DNA of 64,000 nt from Pseudomonas triclosanedens (GTDB lineage Bacteria; Pseudomonadota; Gammaproteobacteria; Pseudomonadales; Pseudomonadaceae). Within the stretch, counting starts at the first letter, position 1, and each line of letters starts with the position of its first letter. Where the stretch lies: positions 2,531,001 to 2,595,000 of the forward strand of contig NZ_CP113432.1 in NCBI RefSeq assembly GCF_026686735.1. The letters run 5' to 3'. The translations under genes and the position numbers were made by a program. The notes under the pieces were generated by a model. It saw only the letters and a list, made by a program, of their open reading frames with translations. It was not told the DNA's origin and ran no database searches. Positions 57,591 to 64,000 of the stretch are shown piece after piece.

Positions 57591-58028
57591 TCAGGCCTGG
57601 CTGACGTACATGGTGATTTCCGCACGGAACACCGGCTTGTCGTCGACATAGGCGACCACCGGAACCTTGATGTCGCCTTCGGCATTCCAGTCCACCGAGC
57701 TGCCATCGGCGACGGCGCGGACGTCGCCGGTTGCCTTGGCCAGGTATTCCACCGTCATGCCGCGCGGAATCCAGCGTCGGCCAGCGGGAATGGATACGTC
57801 GGTCACGGTACCGGCGGCCAGTTCGGCGGCATTGCACAGGGCGATGGCATGTACGGTGCCGATATGATTGAGCACTTCGCGACGCTTGGGGAAGGTGACT
57901 TCCGCATAGCCCGGGCGCAGTTCGATGAACTGCGGAGCGATACTGGAGAAATAAGGAGCGATCTGGCCGATCATGGCGCTGAACTGCGCCGGGCCTACCT
58001 GCTGGTACATCTGCATCATCTGACTCAT
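57591..58028 (-). CDS. DUF4442/PaaI-like hotdog thioesterase
   Basis: Protein of 145 residues with a hotdog fold. VLNHIGTVHAIALCNAAELAAG holds the conserved His/Asn-Glu segment (seen as NHIGTVHA and NAAELAAG) typical of DUF4442 and PaaI-type acyl-CoA thioesterases. It starts 123 bp from a divergent TetR gene, with palindromic CTAGAAT elements between, and leads an operon with the alpha/beta hydrolase. Likely role: hydrolysis of a CoA thioester in a repressible pathway. Confidence 0.85.
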   Translation of the reverse strand: MSQMMQMYQQVGPAQFSAMIGQIAPYFSSIAPQFIELRPGYAEVTFPKRREVLNHIGTVHAIALCNAAELAAGTVTDVSIPAGRRWIPRGMTVEYLAKATGDVRAVADGSSVDWNAEGDIKVPVVAYVDDKPVFRAEITMYVSQA

Positions 58029-58084
58029 GGTGACTCCGTGGCGGAAGATTGAAGATGGATGCGCGCCCAGGCAGTATACAAATA

Positions 58085-58120
58085 CTAGAATTTTATTCTA
58101 GAAGAATATTCTAGAATTCT
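58085..58120. promoter_or_regulatory. Palindromic operator cluster for the TetR regulator
   Basis: CTAGAAT-TTT-ATTCTAG (58085-58101) is a perfect 7-3-7 palindrome. The half-site recurs at 58109-58117 (ATTCTAGAA), and AGAATATTCT (58103-58112) links them. The cluster lies between divergent genes: 57 nt from the thioesterase start and 32 nt from the tetR start, a position that would let one repressor control both. Confidence 0.7.
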
Positions 58121-58151
58121 CTTCGATCAGGTTTCCCCCGACAGGAACTCT

Positions 58152-58730
58152 ATGGCTCGACCTTCACGCAAAGACGACATCCTTCAGGCCGCGCTGGCCT
58201 GCTTCAGCGAATCGGGGGTGGATGCCACCACCATCGAGATGATTCGCGACCGCTCCGGCGCCAGCATCGGCAGCCTCTACCACCACTACGGCAACAAGGA
58301 GCGCATCATCGGTGCTCTCTATCTCGAAGGTGTCGGGCAGTATGCCGCCCTGCTTGACGAAGGCCTGCAGCAGGCGCAGGGAGCCGAGACCGTGGTGAAG
58401 CTGTTCGTCACTTGCTACATCGACTGGGTATCGGCCAACCCGGATTGGGCTCGGTTCATTCTGCACAGCCGTGGGCGGGTCGAGGCAGGTGAGGTCGGTG
58501 AAGCGTTGCGCGAGGCCAATCGGCAGCAGGGCCGACGGATTGCCGAGTTGCTGGCCGAATATCGCAAGGCGGGTGCCTTCAAGAATCTGGCGCCCGAGTT
58601 GTTCAATTCGGTCGTAATCGGCCCTGCGCAGGATTACGCGCGCAACTGGCTGGCGGGACGCACGCGAGTCGATCTGATCGATTGCCGGGAGCAATTGGCG
58701 CAGATCGCCTGGGACAGCGTGCGTGCCTGA
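58152..58730 (+). CDS. TetR-family transcriptional regulator
   Basis: DNA-binding repressor of 192 residues. The N-terminal helix-turn-helix (ESGVDATTIEMIRDRSG and IGSLYHHYGNKE) is standard; the C-terminal ligand domain is variable and has WVSANPDWARFILHSRG. It faces the thioesterase-hydrolase operon across palindromic repeats, so it probably represses that operon and itself, with an acyl-CoA or fatty acid as candidate inducer. It corresponds to PA1836. Ends at a bidirectional terminator. Confidence 0.92.
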   Translation: MARPSRKDDILQAALACFSESGVDATTIEMIRDRSGASIGSLYHHYGNKERIIGALYLEGVGQYAALLDEGLQQAQGAETVVKLFVTCYIDWVSANPDWARFILHSRGRVEAGEVGEALREANRQQGRRIAELLAEYRKAGAFKNLAPELFNSVVIGPAQDYARNWLAGRTRVDLIDCREQLAQIAWDSVRA

Positions 58731-58778
58731 AGGACTCGTGAGAAATCTCCGTCTGCCCGATGAATCAGTGGCGCAAAT

Positions 58779-58808
58779 GAAAGAGCCCCGCATATGCGGG
58801 GCTCTTTC
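58779..58808. terminator. Bidirectional terminator between tetR and DUF934 gene
   Basis: GAAAGAGCCCCGCATATGCGGGGCTCTTTC: a perfect 13-bp-plus stem around CATATG. Confidence 0.88.
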
Positions 58809-58820
58809 ATGTCGGTCGGA

Positions 58821-59324
58821 TCAGGCGAGCTGGCGGCGGCGGAACAACGGCAGGGGCTGGGTAACCGAGGTCTGATAGACCTCGGAGAAGTCGTTCAGGC
58901 TGGCCAGCGCGTCGTGAGGATCGCGGTCCGCTCGGATCGCGTAGGCATCGAAGCCGCAGCTCTGCATGAAGAACAACTGGTCGCGAAGCACGTCGCCGAT
59001 GGCGCGCACTTCGCCCTTATAGCCGAAGCGCTCGCGCAGCAGGCGGGCAGTGCTGAAACCACGGCCATCTGTAAAGGCCGGGAAGTTCACGGCGATTACC
59101 TTGAGCTCGTCCAGGTCGTCGGCAATGGCTTCAGGTTCTTCATCGGCGTCCAGCCAGACGCCGATGCCGCCGTCACGACCACGCAGTGCGGGGCCATGCT
59201 CCAGCCATAGTGCCAGCGGGATGATCACGTCGTCGCTGTTGGGCACGCTTTCCAGGGTCGCGTCCTTGGGCAGCAGGTGCCAGCGGTCGTCGACCACCTC
59301 GCGGTTTTTAATGATTCGCTGCAT
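58821..59324 (-). CDS. DUF934 protein, sulfite-reductase associated
   Basis: Protein of 167 residues of the DUF934 family, whose members lie beside cysI in many proteobacteria. Typical segments are IPLALWLEHGPAL and DGRGFSTARLLRERFGYKG, then LRDQLFFMQSCGFDAY. No metal motif is visible. It overlaps the cysI end by 17 nt in another frame, so it is co-transcribed and translated with the reductase. Suggested role in assembly or electron supply for sulfite reduction; untested. Confidence 0.9.
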   Translation of the reverse strand: MQRIIKNREVVDDRWHLLPKDATLESVPNSDDVIIPLALWLEHGPALRGRDGGIGVWLDADEEPEAIADDLDELKVIAVNFPAFTDGRGFSTARLLRERFGYKGEVRAIGDVLRDQLFFMQSCGFDAYAIRADRDPHDALASLNDFSEVYQTSVTQPLPLFRRRQLA

Positions 59325-60966
59325 ATACGCGCTCCTTGAAGAGATCGATGCCGATGCGACGGTAGGTATCGAGGAAGCGTTCCTCTTCGGTGCGCTGTTC
59401 CACGTAGACGTTGATGATCTTCTCGATTACGTCGGCCATCTGCTCCTGGGCGAACGAGGGGCCGAGAATCTGTGCCAGGCTGGCGTCTCGGCCGGCGCTG
59501 CCGCCGAGAGACACCTGGTAGAACTCCTCACCCTTCTTGTCTACGCCAAGGATGCCGATGTGGCCGACGTGGTGATGGCCGCAGGCGTTCATGCAGCCGG
59601 AGATATTCAGGTCGAGGTCTCCGATGTCGAACAGGTAGTCCAGGTCGTCGAAGCGGCGCTGGATGGCTTCGGCCACCGGGATCGACTTGGCGTTGGCCAG
59701 GGAGCAGAAGTCGCCGCCCGGGCAGCAGATGATGTCGGTCAGCAGGCCCACGTTGGGGGTGGCGAAGCCGTTCTCGCGCAGTTCGCCCCAGAGCGCGAAC
59801 AACTGCGACTGCTCGACGTCGGCGAGGATGATGTTCTGGTTATGGCTGTTGCGTACTTCGCCGAAGCTGTAGCGATCGGCCAGGTCGGCGACGGCGTCCA
59901 ACTGCTTGTCGGTGATGTCGCCGGGTGCCATGCCTGTGGGCTTGAGCGACAGCGTCACGGCAACATAGCCGGGTTTCTTGTGGGCGAAGGTATTGCGGGC
60001 ACGCCAGCGGGCGAAGCCGGGATGCTCGGCGTCGAGCTGGGCCAGGGCAGTGTCCTGATCTTCCAGGGTTTGGTAGGCCGGGTCGACGAAGTGTGCGGCC
60101 ACGCGCTGCAGTTCGGCTTCGGTCAGGGTGCTCGGGCCGTCCTTCAGGTGTGCCCACTCGGCGTCGACCTTCTGGGCGAAGACTTCCGGAGTCAGTGCCT
60201 TGACCAGAATCTTGATGCGCGCCTTGTACTTATTGTCCCGACGGCCATAGCGGTTGTACACGCGCAGGATGGCGTCGAGGTAAGACAGCAGGTGCTGCCA
60301 CGGCAGGAATTCATTGATGAAGCTGCCGACGATCGGGGTACGGCCCAGGCCGCCGCCGACGGAGACACGGAAGCCCAGCTCGCCGGCTTCGTTCTTCACC
60401 GCTTCCAGGCCGATATCGTGCACCTCGATGGCGGCGCGGTCGCTTACTGCGCCGTTGACAGCGATCTTGAACTTGCGCGGCAGGTGGGCGAATTCGGGAT
60501 GGAAGGTCGACCACTGGCGGATGATCTCGCACCAGGGGCGAGGGTCGACGAGCTCGTCGCGGGCAACGCCGGCGAACTGATCGGTGGTGGTGTTGCGGAT
60601 GCAGTTGCCGCTGGTCTGGATCGCGTGCATCTGCACGGTGGCCAGTTCGGCGAGGATTTCCGGCACGTCTTCCAGTTCCGGCCAGTTGTACTGGACGTTC
60701 TGGCGGGTACTGATATGCGCGTAGCCCTTGTCATAGTCGCGGGCGATCTGCGCCAGCTTGCGCACCTGCCGGGACGACAGCAGGCCATAGGGCACGGCGA
60801 CGCGCAGCATGGGCGCATAGCGCTGGATGTACAGGCCATTCTGCAGACGCAGCGGGCGGAATTCCTCGCCGGTCAGTTCGCCCGCCAGGTAGCGGCGGGT
60901 CTGATCGCGGAACTGCTTGACGCGATCTTCTACGATCCTCTGATCGTATTCGTCATATACGTACAT
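59308..60966 (-). CDS. cysI: Sulfite reductase haemoprotein (CysI)
   Basis: Reduces sulfite to sulfide in cysteine synthesis, using a sirohaem-4Fe-4S centre. The 552-residue protein has the two ferredoxin-like repeats of the family; cluster cysteines are C415-x5-C421 (CCPGGDFC) and C458-x3-C462 (GCMNACG). HISTRQNVQYNW is the sirohaem-binding motif. The P. aeruginosa equivalent is PA1838. Upstream (60967-61215) lies the likely promoter. Confidence 0.93.
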   Translation of the reverse strand: MYVYDEYDQRIVEDRVKQFRDQTRRYLAGELTGEEFRPLRLQNGLYIQRYAPMLRVAVPYGLLSSRQVRKLAQIARDYDKGYAHISTRQNVQYNWPELEDVPEILAELATVQMHAIQTSGNCIRNTTTDQFAGVARDELVDPRPWCEIIRQWSTFHPEFAHLPRKFKIAVNGAVSDRAAIEVHDIGLEAVKNEAGELGFRVSVGGGLGRTPIVGSFINEFLPWQHLLSYLDAILRVYNRYGRRDNKYKARIKILVKALTPEVFAQKVDAEWAHLKDGPSTLTEAELQRVAAHFVDPAYQTLEDQDTALAQLDAEHPGFARWRARNTFAHKKPGYVAVTLSLKPTGMAPGDITDKQLDAVADLADRYSFGEVRNSHNQNIILADVEQSQLFALWGELRENGFATPNVGLLTDIICCPGGDFCSLANAKSIPVAEAIQRRFDDLDYLFDIGDLDLNISGCMNACGHHHVGHIGILGVDKKGEEFYQVSLGGSAGRDASLAQILGPSFAQEQMADVIEKIINVYVEQRTEEERFLDTYRRIGIDLFKERVYAANH

Positions 60967-61215
60967 GAATCATCCTGCTGTCAGGCTATAGCGCTCAGGC
61001 GTACTGCGTATCCCAGCGCGCACGGCAACGCGCTCCACGCGGAGTGGGGCGCACGATACCAGTTAGGGAATATGCGTAAAAGTGATGTTTGAGTATATGG
61101 CGAGAACTTTTCGATCTATGTGGCGCTGCCGCTGAAACGCAGGCAGGCCGGGAGGTTGCGCTGCGCTTGTCGTTCGCTCGCGCGCCGGCGCAATTGGTCG
61201 GCGCGCTGCCATGAG
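60967..61215. other. Intergenic region upstream of cysI
   Basis: About 250 bp containing the cysI promoter and the 3' side of the thioesterase gene. Nothing else recognisable; a CysB site is expected but I cannot delimit one. Confidence 0.35.
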
Positions 61216-61710
61216 TCAGGCGTCGCGGCCGTGGGCTGCATCGCGCAACTGGGAGGTGTCGACGCGCACGAAGATCGAGTCGCCCACACAGGTGAGCACG
61301 TCGCCGGCATAGACCTCGCATATGATCCGGCTCTTGCGCCCGACCTCGCCTTCGACATGGGCCTTGAGCGTCAGTGGGACGCCCATCGGGGTCGGCTTGA
61401 TGTATTTGATGCCCAGGTTGCCGGTGACGCAGTCGATGCGCGGCAGGCTACCCGGCTCGCGGCCTTCGGCACGGTAGTGGTAGGCCATCGCCGTCCAGTT
61501 CGAATGGCAGTCGACCAGCATGGCGATCAGCCCGCCGTAGACCAGCTCCGGCCAGCCGCAGTACTTGGCCTCGGGAAGGTGTTCGGCAACCACGTGAATA
61601 CCGTCTTCGTGCCAGCGGCTCTTTATGTGCAGGCCGTGCGGGTTACTGCCGCCGCAGCCATAGCAGACGCCTTCCGGCGCGACGGTGTCTTGCAGGGATA
61701 CCACATCCAT
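61216..61710 (-). CDS. Thioesterase-superfamily (hotdog) protein
   Basis: Protein of 164 residues. An N-terminal CYGCGGSNPHGLHIKS segment with two cysteines precedes a PaaI-like hotdog domain: LVYGGLIAMLVDCHSNWTA holds the conserved Gly-Gly/Asp region, and IKYIKPTPMGVPL the second strand block. Similar proteins with a CxGCG start are annotated as acyl-CoA thioesterases. AAGGAACG precedes the ATG at 61710; the frame is open to 61818. Substrate unknown. Confidence 0.85.
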   Translation of the reverse strand: MDVVSLQDTVAPEGVCYGCGGSNPHGLHIKSRWHEDGIHVVAEHLPEAKYCGWPELVYGGLIAMLVDCHSNWTAMAYHYRAEGREPGSLPRIDCVTGNLGIKYIKPTPMGVPLTLKAHVEGEVGRKSRIICEVYAGDVLTCVGDSIFVRVDTSQLRDAAHGRDA

Positions 61711-61841
61711 CGTTCGTTCCTTGTACCTGTCGAACACGCAGCCTAACGATTTTTGCCGCGTGACGGGAGTAGCGGGGCGGGCGGAGCTGGTCTTAACTCT
61801 CCGTGCAGTCCTGCGCAAAACAACTAGAAGAAGGGGGAAGC

Positions 61842-61952
61842 ATGAGCGAAGAGTCGAGCAATGATCGCGACAGCATCGTCGATGCGCGCGCAGCGTTCGT
61901 CCTGATCCTGCTGGTGGTCGCCACCGCGGTGTTCTGGGTCAGCCACCAGTGA
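61842..61952 (+). CDS. Small single-pass membrane protein, 36 residues
   Basis: MSEESSNDRDSIVDARAAF leads into FVLILLVVATAVFWVSHQ and a TGA stop. The acidic N-terminus would face the cytoplasm and one helix spans residues about 18-33. A strong ribosome site (AAGAAGGGGGAAG, 6-8 nt upstream) supports translation. It is too short for standard gene callers. It faces the divergent thioesterase and lies before the convergent DUF2970 gene. Function unknown; many small proteins of this shape modulate membrane enzymes. Confidence 0.65.
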   Translation: MSEESSNDRDSIVDARAAFVLILLVVATAVFWVSHQ

Positions 61953-62000
61953 TGCGAATGCCGTGGCGGGTCGCATGGCGGCCCGCCCGGTTTCCTGCGT

Positions 62001-62219
62001 TCAGACACCCGCCAGGTGCAGAACCAGTTGCACCAGCCCGTACAGCAGCAGTACGAACACCAGCGTGAACAGTATGCCCAGGGCGATGAAGTGGCTGGCC
62101 TTGCCCTGGCTGAAGTCGCGTGCGCGGTTCTTGCCGCTCTGCACGCCGAAGGCGGCGGCCAGCACGCTGTGCAGCATCTGCCAGAAGGTTGGCGGCCTGT
62201 TCTGCGGATCGTCGGTCAT
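62001..62219 (-). CDS. DUF2970 small membrane protein
   Basis: Protein of 72 residues with the DUF2970 core: FWQMLHSVLAAAFGVQSGK, then a basic-acidic linker and one long helix (FIALGILFTLVFVLLLYGLVQLVL, residues about 44-67). AGGAGGTGC is an excellent ribosome site. Function unknown. It lies 30 nt after the MATE gene and may be co-transcribed with it. Confidence 0.9.
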   Translation of the reverse strand: MTDDPQNRPPTFWQMLHSVLAAAFGVQSGKNRARDFSQGKASHFIALGILFTLVFVLLLYGLVQLVLHLAGV

Positions 62220-62249
62220 GATGCACCTCCTTTGCCTGAAGCCTAGCTC

Positions 62250-63572
62250 TCAGAGTTCGATCTGTGTCCACTGACGCTTCTGCCACATCATTGCGAATAT
62301 TGCCGATGCCAGGCCGCGCTGCAGGATCTGCATGCTCCAGATCGCCAGCAACCCGCCGCCGAGCACCGGGCCGACCAGGTACGCCAAAGGCAGGAAGAAC
62401 AGCCACTGGTTGCCCAGGCTGACGGCCATCACCGTGCGCGTGGCACCAGCACCGAGCAGGGCCTGGGTGAGCACCAGTGCCGTGGCATCGATCACCATGC
62501 CAAGCCCGGTCAGCGTCAGCGGCAGGCGGCCTAGCTCGATCAGCGTCGGATCGCTGACGAACAGCCGCAATATCGCCTCGGGGAACAGCCAGAACGGCGC
62601 CCCCAGCAGCGCCAGGCCGCAGGCCGCCACCTTCACCACGTCCCAGCCCCAGCGGTGCGCGCTGTCGAAATCGCGTTCGCCCATGCTCTGGCTTACCAGT
62701 GTGGTTGCCGCCATGCCCAGTCCGACACCGGGCAGGATCAGGAACAGTGCCAGGTTGATCAGCACATGGGCCACCGCCAGCTCACGGGTGCCGACCTGGG
62801 CGATGATCCAGAACAGCAAGGTGATTCCGGCGGCGAAGAAGAACTGCTGCAGCGAGTTGGGCAGCGAGAGGCGCAGCATCACGCGGATATCCCGCTCGCT
62901 CGGAAGGTGGGCCTGCAGACCCTGGGCACGGGCGTCGCGCCAGGTGATCCAGGCGTAGATCAGCGAACCCAGGTAAAGCGCCAGCGTTGTGCCCAGCCCG
63001 CTGCCGACCGCGCCCATGCGCGGCAGGCCGAACAGGCCGTGAATCAGGCTGTAGCTGATCGCTGCATTCGCCAGGTGCATCACCACCAGCGTGCGCATGT
63101 ACATGCCCGAGCGCCGCGTGCCGTTCCAGTATCCGCGGAAGGAGAAATTCAGGCCCACGGCCAGTACCGATAGCGCGCGCCATTCGAAGTAGGGGGTGCC
63201 GATGGCCAGTACGTCGGGGTCGTTGGACAGCGCCCGGACAATGGGCTCGGCGAACAGCAGGCAAATCAGCGTGATCGGCAACGACAGCCCCAGCGCCACC
63301 AGCAGGCCGCAGTTGAGCGGAGCGGCGACGTCGTCTCGGCCTTCGCCGCGTCGCCGTGCCACCAGCGCCTGTACGCCGGCGCCGAGGCCCATTACGAGGG
63401 AAATGGCGACGAAATTGGCGTAGCTGCCGATGCCGACCCCGGCCAGCGATTTCTCGCCCAGGTGGCCGACCATTGCGGCATCCACCAGGTTGAGCAGGCT
63501 CTGGCTGACCATGCCGCCGATGATGGGCAGCCCCAGGGTAAGAATGTTGAGGAACCGCTGGCGCTCTAGCAT
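62250..63572 (-). CDS. MATE-family multidrug/sodium efflux transporter
   Basis: Inner-membrane exporter of 440 residues and about 12 helices in two related halves. Early motifs are LGLPIIGGMVSQSLLNLVDAAMVGHLG (seen as LPIIGGMVSQ and DAAMVGHLG) and VMGLGAGVQALVARRRGEG; the second half has SLPNSLQQFF and GMAATTLVSQSMGE. The start at 63572 (MLERQRFLN) fits; no strong ribosome site is seen. Substrates of MATE pumps vary and are not deducible here. Confidence 0.88.
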   Translation of the reverse strand: MLERQRFLNILTLGLPIIGGMVSQSLLNLVDAAMVGHLGEKSLAGVGIGSYANFVAISLVMGLGAGVQALVARRRGEGRDDVAAPLNCGLLVALGLSLPITLICLLFAEPIVRALSNDPDVLAIGTPYFEWRALSVLAVGLNFSFRGYWNGTRRSGMYMRTLVVMHLANAAISYSLIHGLFGLPRMGAVGSGLGTTLALYLGSLIYAWITWRDARAQGLQAHLPSERDIRVMLRLSLPNSLQQFFFAAGITLLFWIIAQVGTRELAVAHVLINLALFLILPGVGLGMAATTLVSQSMGERDFDSAHRWGWDVVKVAACGLALLGAPFWLFPEAILRLFVSDPTLIELGRLPLTLTGLGMVIDATALVLTQALLGAGATRTVMAVSLGNQWLFFLPLAYLVGPVLGGGLLAIWSMQILQRGLASAIFAMMWQKRQWTQIEL

Positions 63573-63672
63573 GGCGTCTCTGGGCAAATAATCTTCCGGC
63601 CTGTTTGGAAATCCGGCGTGCCCATGCCGGTCGGGCGACGCTGACTGCAAGCCTAGCGCAAGGCGGGTTCCG

Positions 63673-63777
63673 GTGCCTCCTGGCCGTTCGCTCAAGGCGG
63701 TGCTGGACAAGGTGAAGGCCAACCTGGCGCTGGCGCGCCGCAAACTTCAGGAAGTCGAGGCGCAGGTAGCAATCTGA
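63673..63777 (+). CDS. Possible short ORF, 34 residues (uncertain)
   Basis: A GTG-initiated frame encoding PPGRSLKAVLDKVK and then NLALARRKLQEVEAQVAI. The second part looks like a regular amphipathic helix, and a hairpin with a T-rich tail follows on the plus strand at 63820-63847. It may be a tiny protein or the remnant 3' end of a decayed gene; the frame is open upstream to 63592 without a better start. Weak evidence only. Confidence 0.3.
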   Translation: MPPGRSLKAVLDKVKANLALARRKLQEVEAQVAI

Positions 63778-63819
63778 CCGGATCGGGTGGGGAGGTCCGT
63801 CCGGTTCGTCGACACGAAG

Positions 63820-63847
63820 CTGGCCCGCAACGGGCCAGTTTCATTTC
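63820..63847 (+). terminator. Hairpin with T-rich tail before the right-edge gene
   Basis: CTGGCCCG, short loop, CGGGCCAG, then TTTCATTT on the plus strand. It lies at the 3' end of the minus-strand FAD protein gene; its T-tail points to use by a plus-strand transcript. Confidence 0.55.
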
Positions 63848-64000
63848 AGTCCAGCAGCAGTTCGGCCAGGCGCGCGGCGTGTGTGCGCAGCTCCGGCACC
63901 GCCGTCGCTTCCCAGTGGCTGGCGCGGAGCATCGGGCTGAGCAGGTGTAGGTGCGGATGGGCGTTGCCGTGAGCATCCAGCAGGCGGTACTGGGCGTCGG
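63846..64000 (-). CDS. FAD/NAD(P)-binding protein, YdhS-like (C-terminus only)
   Basis: Fifty-one C-terminal residues and the stop (63846-63848) are visible; the rest lies beyond the window. The end, with HPHLHLLSPMLRASHWEATA and VPELRTHAARLAELLLD, resembles the C-terminus of YdhS-type FAD/NAD(P)-binding oxidoreductases, where the loop WExTAVPExR closes the FAD site. Assignment from this short piece is tentative. Confidence 0.5.
   Translation of the reverse strand, partial: DAQYRLLDAHGNAHPHLHLLSPMLRASHWEATAVPELRTHAARLAELLLD

Overview
The window is about 64 kb of high-GC chromosome from a Pseudomonas, most likely a relative of P. aeruginosa (for example the P. nitroreducens/citronellolis/knackmussii branch). 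Protein sequences and gene order follow the P. aeruginosa PAO1 segment from nasA to cysI almost gene for gene: nitrate uptake genes, acnB, lpxH-ppiB/glnS-cysS-folD, three tRNAs, tig-clpP-clpX-lon-hupB-ppiD, fabI, the Npp peptide transporter, mltD, gloB, rnhA-dnaQ, ldcA/ldcB, fimL-nudC, sohB and cysI. I see no phage, insertion sequence, integrase or CRISPR array; this is core genome with a few lineage-specific insertions. Species assignment is inference from protein similarity recalled from memory.

Layout. 1-5.1 kb: nitrate-assimilation genes on the minus strand (nasA, a c-type cytochrome, a thioesterase, a PL7 alginate lyase, nasT, nasS). Both nasA and nasS are preceded by a sigma-54 promoter, a two-hairpin NasT (ANTAR) target and an intrinsic terminator that competes with the second hairpin. 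5.4-8 kb: acnB. 8.4-13.3 kb: a DUF1289 protein, a tandem Usp protein with an Anr box, miaE, an SPFH protein, lpxH and ppiB. 13.4-17.4 kb: glnS, cysS and folD. 17.7-18.0 kb: tRNA-Arg, tRNA-His, tRNA-Leu. 18.2-26.6 kb: protein folding and proteolysis (tig, clpP, clpX, lon with a sigma-32-like promoter, hupB, ppiD). 26.7-35 kb: fabI and the five-gene Npp ABC transporter. 35-39.6 kb: mltD, gloB, a methyltransferase-like protein, rnhA, dnaQ.

39.8-45.9 kb: lysine decarboxylase ldcA and the lysine/cadaverine antiporter ldcB, with a GAF-PAS-GGDEF-EAL gene between them. 46-50 kb: a dienoyl-CoA isomerase-like protein, fimL and nudC (overlapping), and a TSUP exporter. 50.4-58.7 kb: acyl/lipid metabolism and envelope genes (SDR, APH-like kinase, SCP2, histidine phosphatase, sohB, AcuI-like reductase, alpha/beta hydrolase, DUF4442 thioesterase) and a TetR regulator facing the last two across a cluster of CTAGAAT palindromes. 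58.8-61 kb: DUF934 and cysI (sulfite reduction). 61.2-64 kb: a thioesterase, a 36-residue membrane protein, a DUF2970 protein, a MATE efflux pump, a possible 34-residue ORF and the 3' end of a FAD-dependent protein.

The most rewarding observations are the paired NasT antitermination leaders, the c-di-GMP gene splitting ldcA from ldcB, the TetR operator cluster, the Anr box between the Usp gene and miaE, the 17-bp inverted repeat upstream of acnB, and the short membrane protein at 61842-61952.
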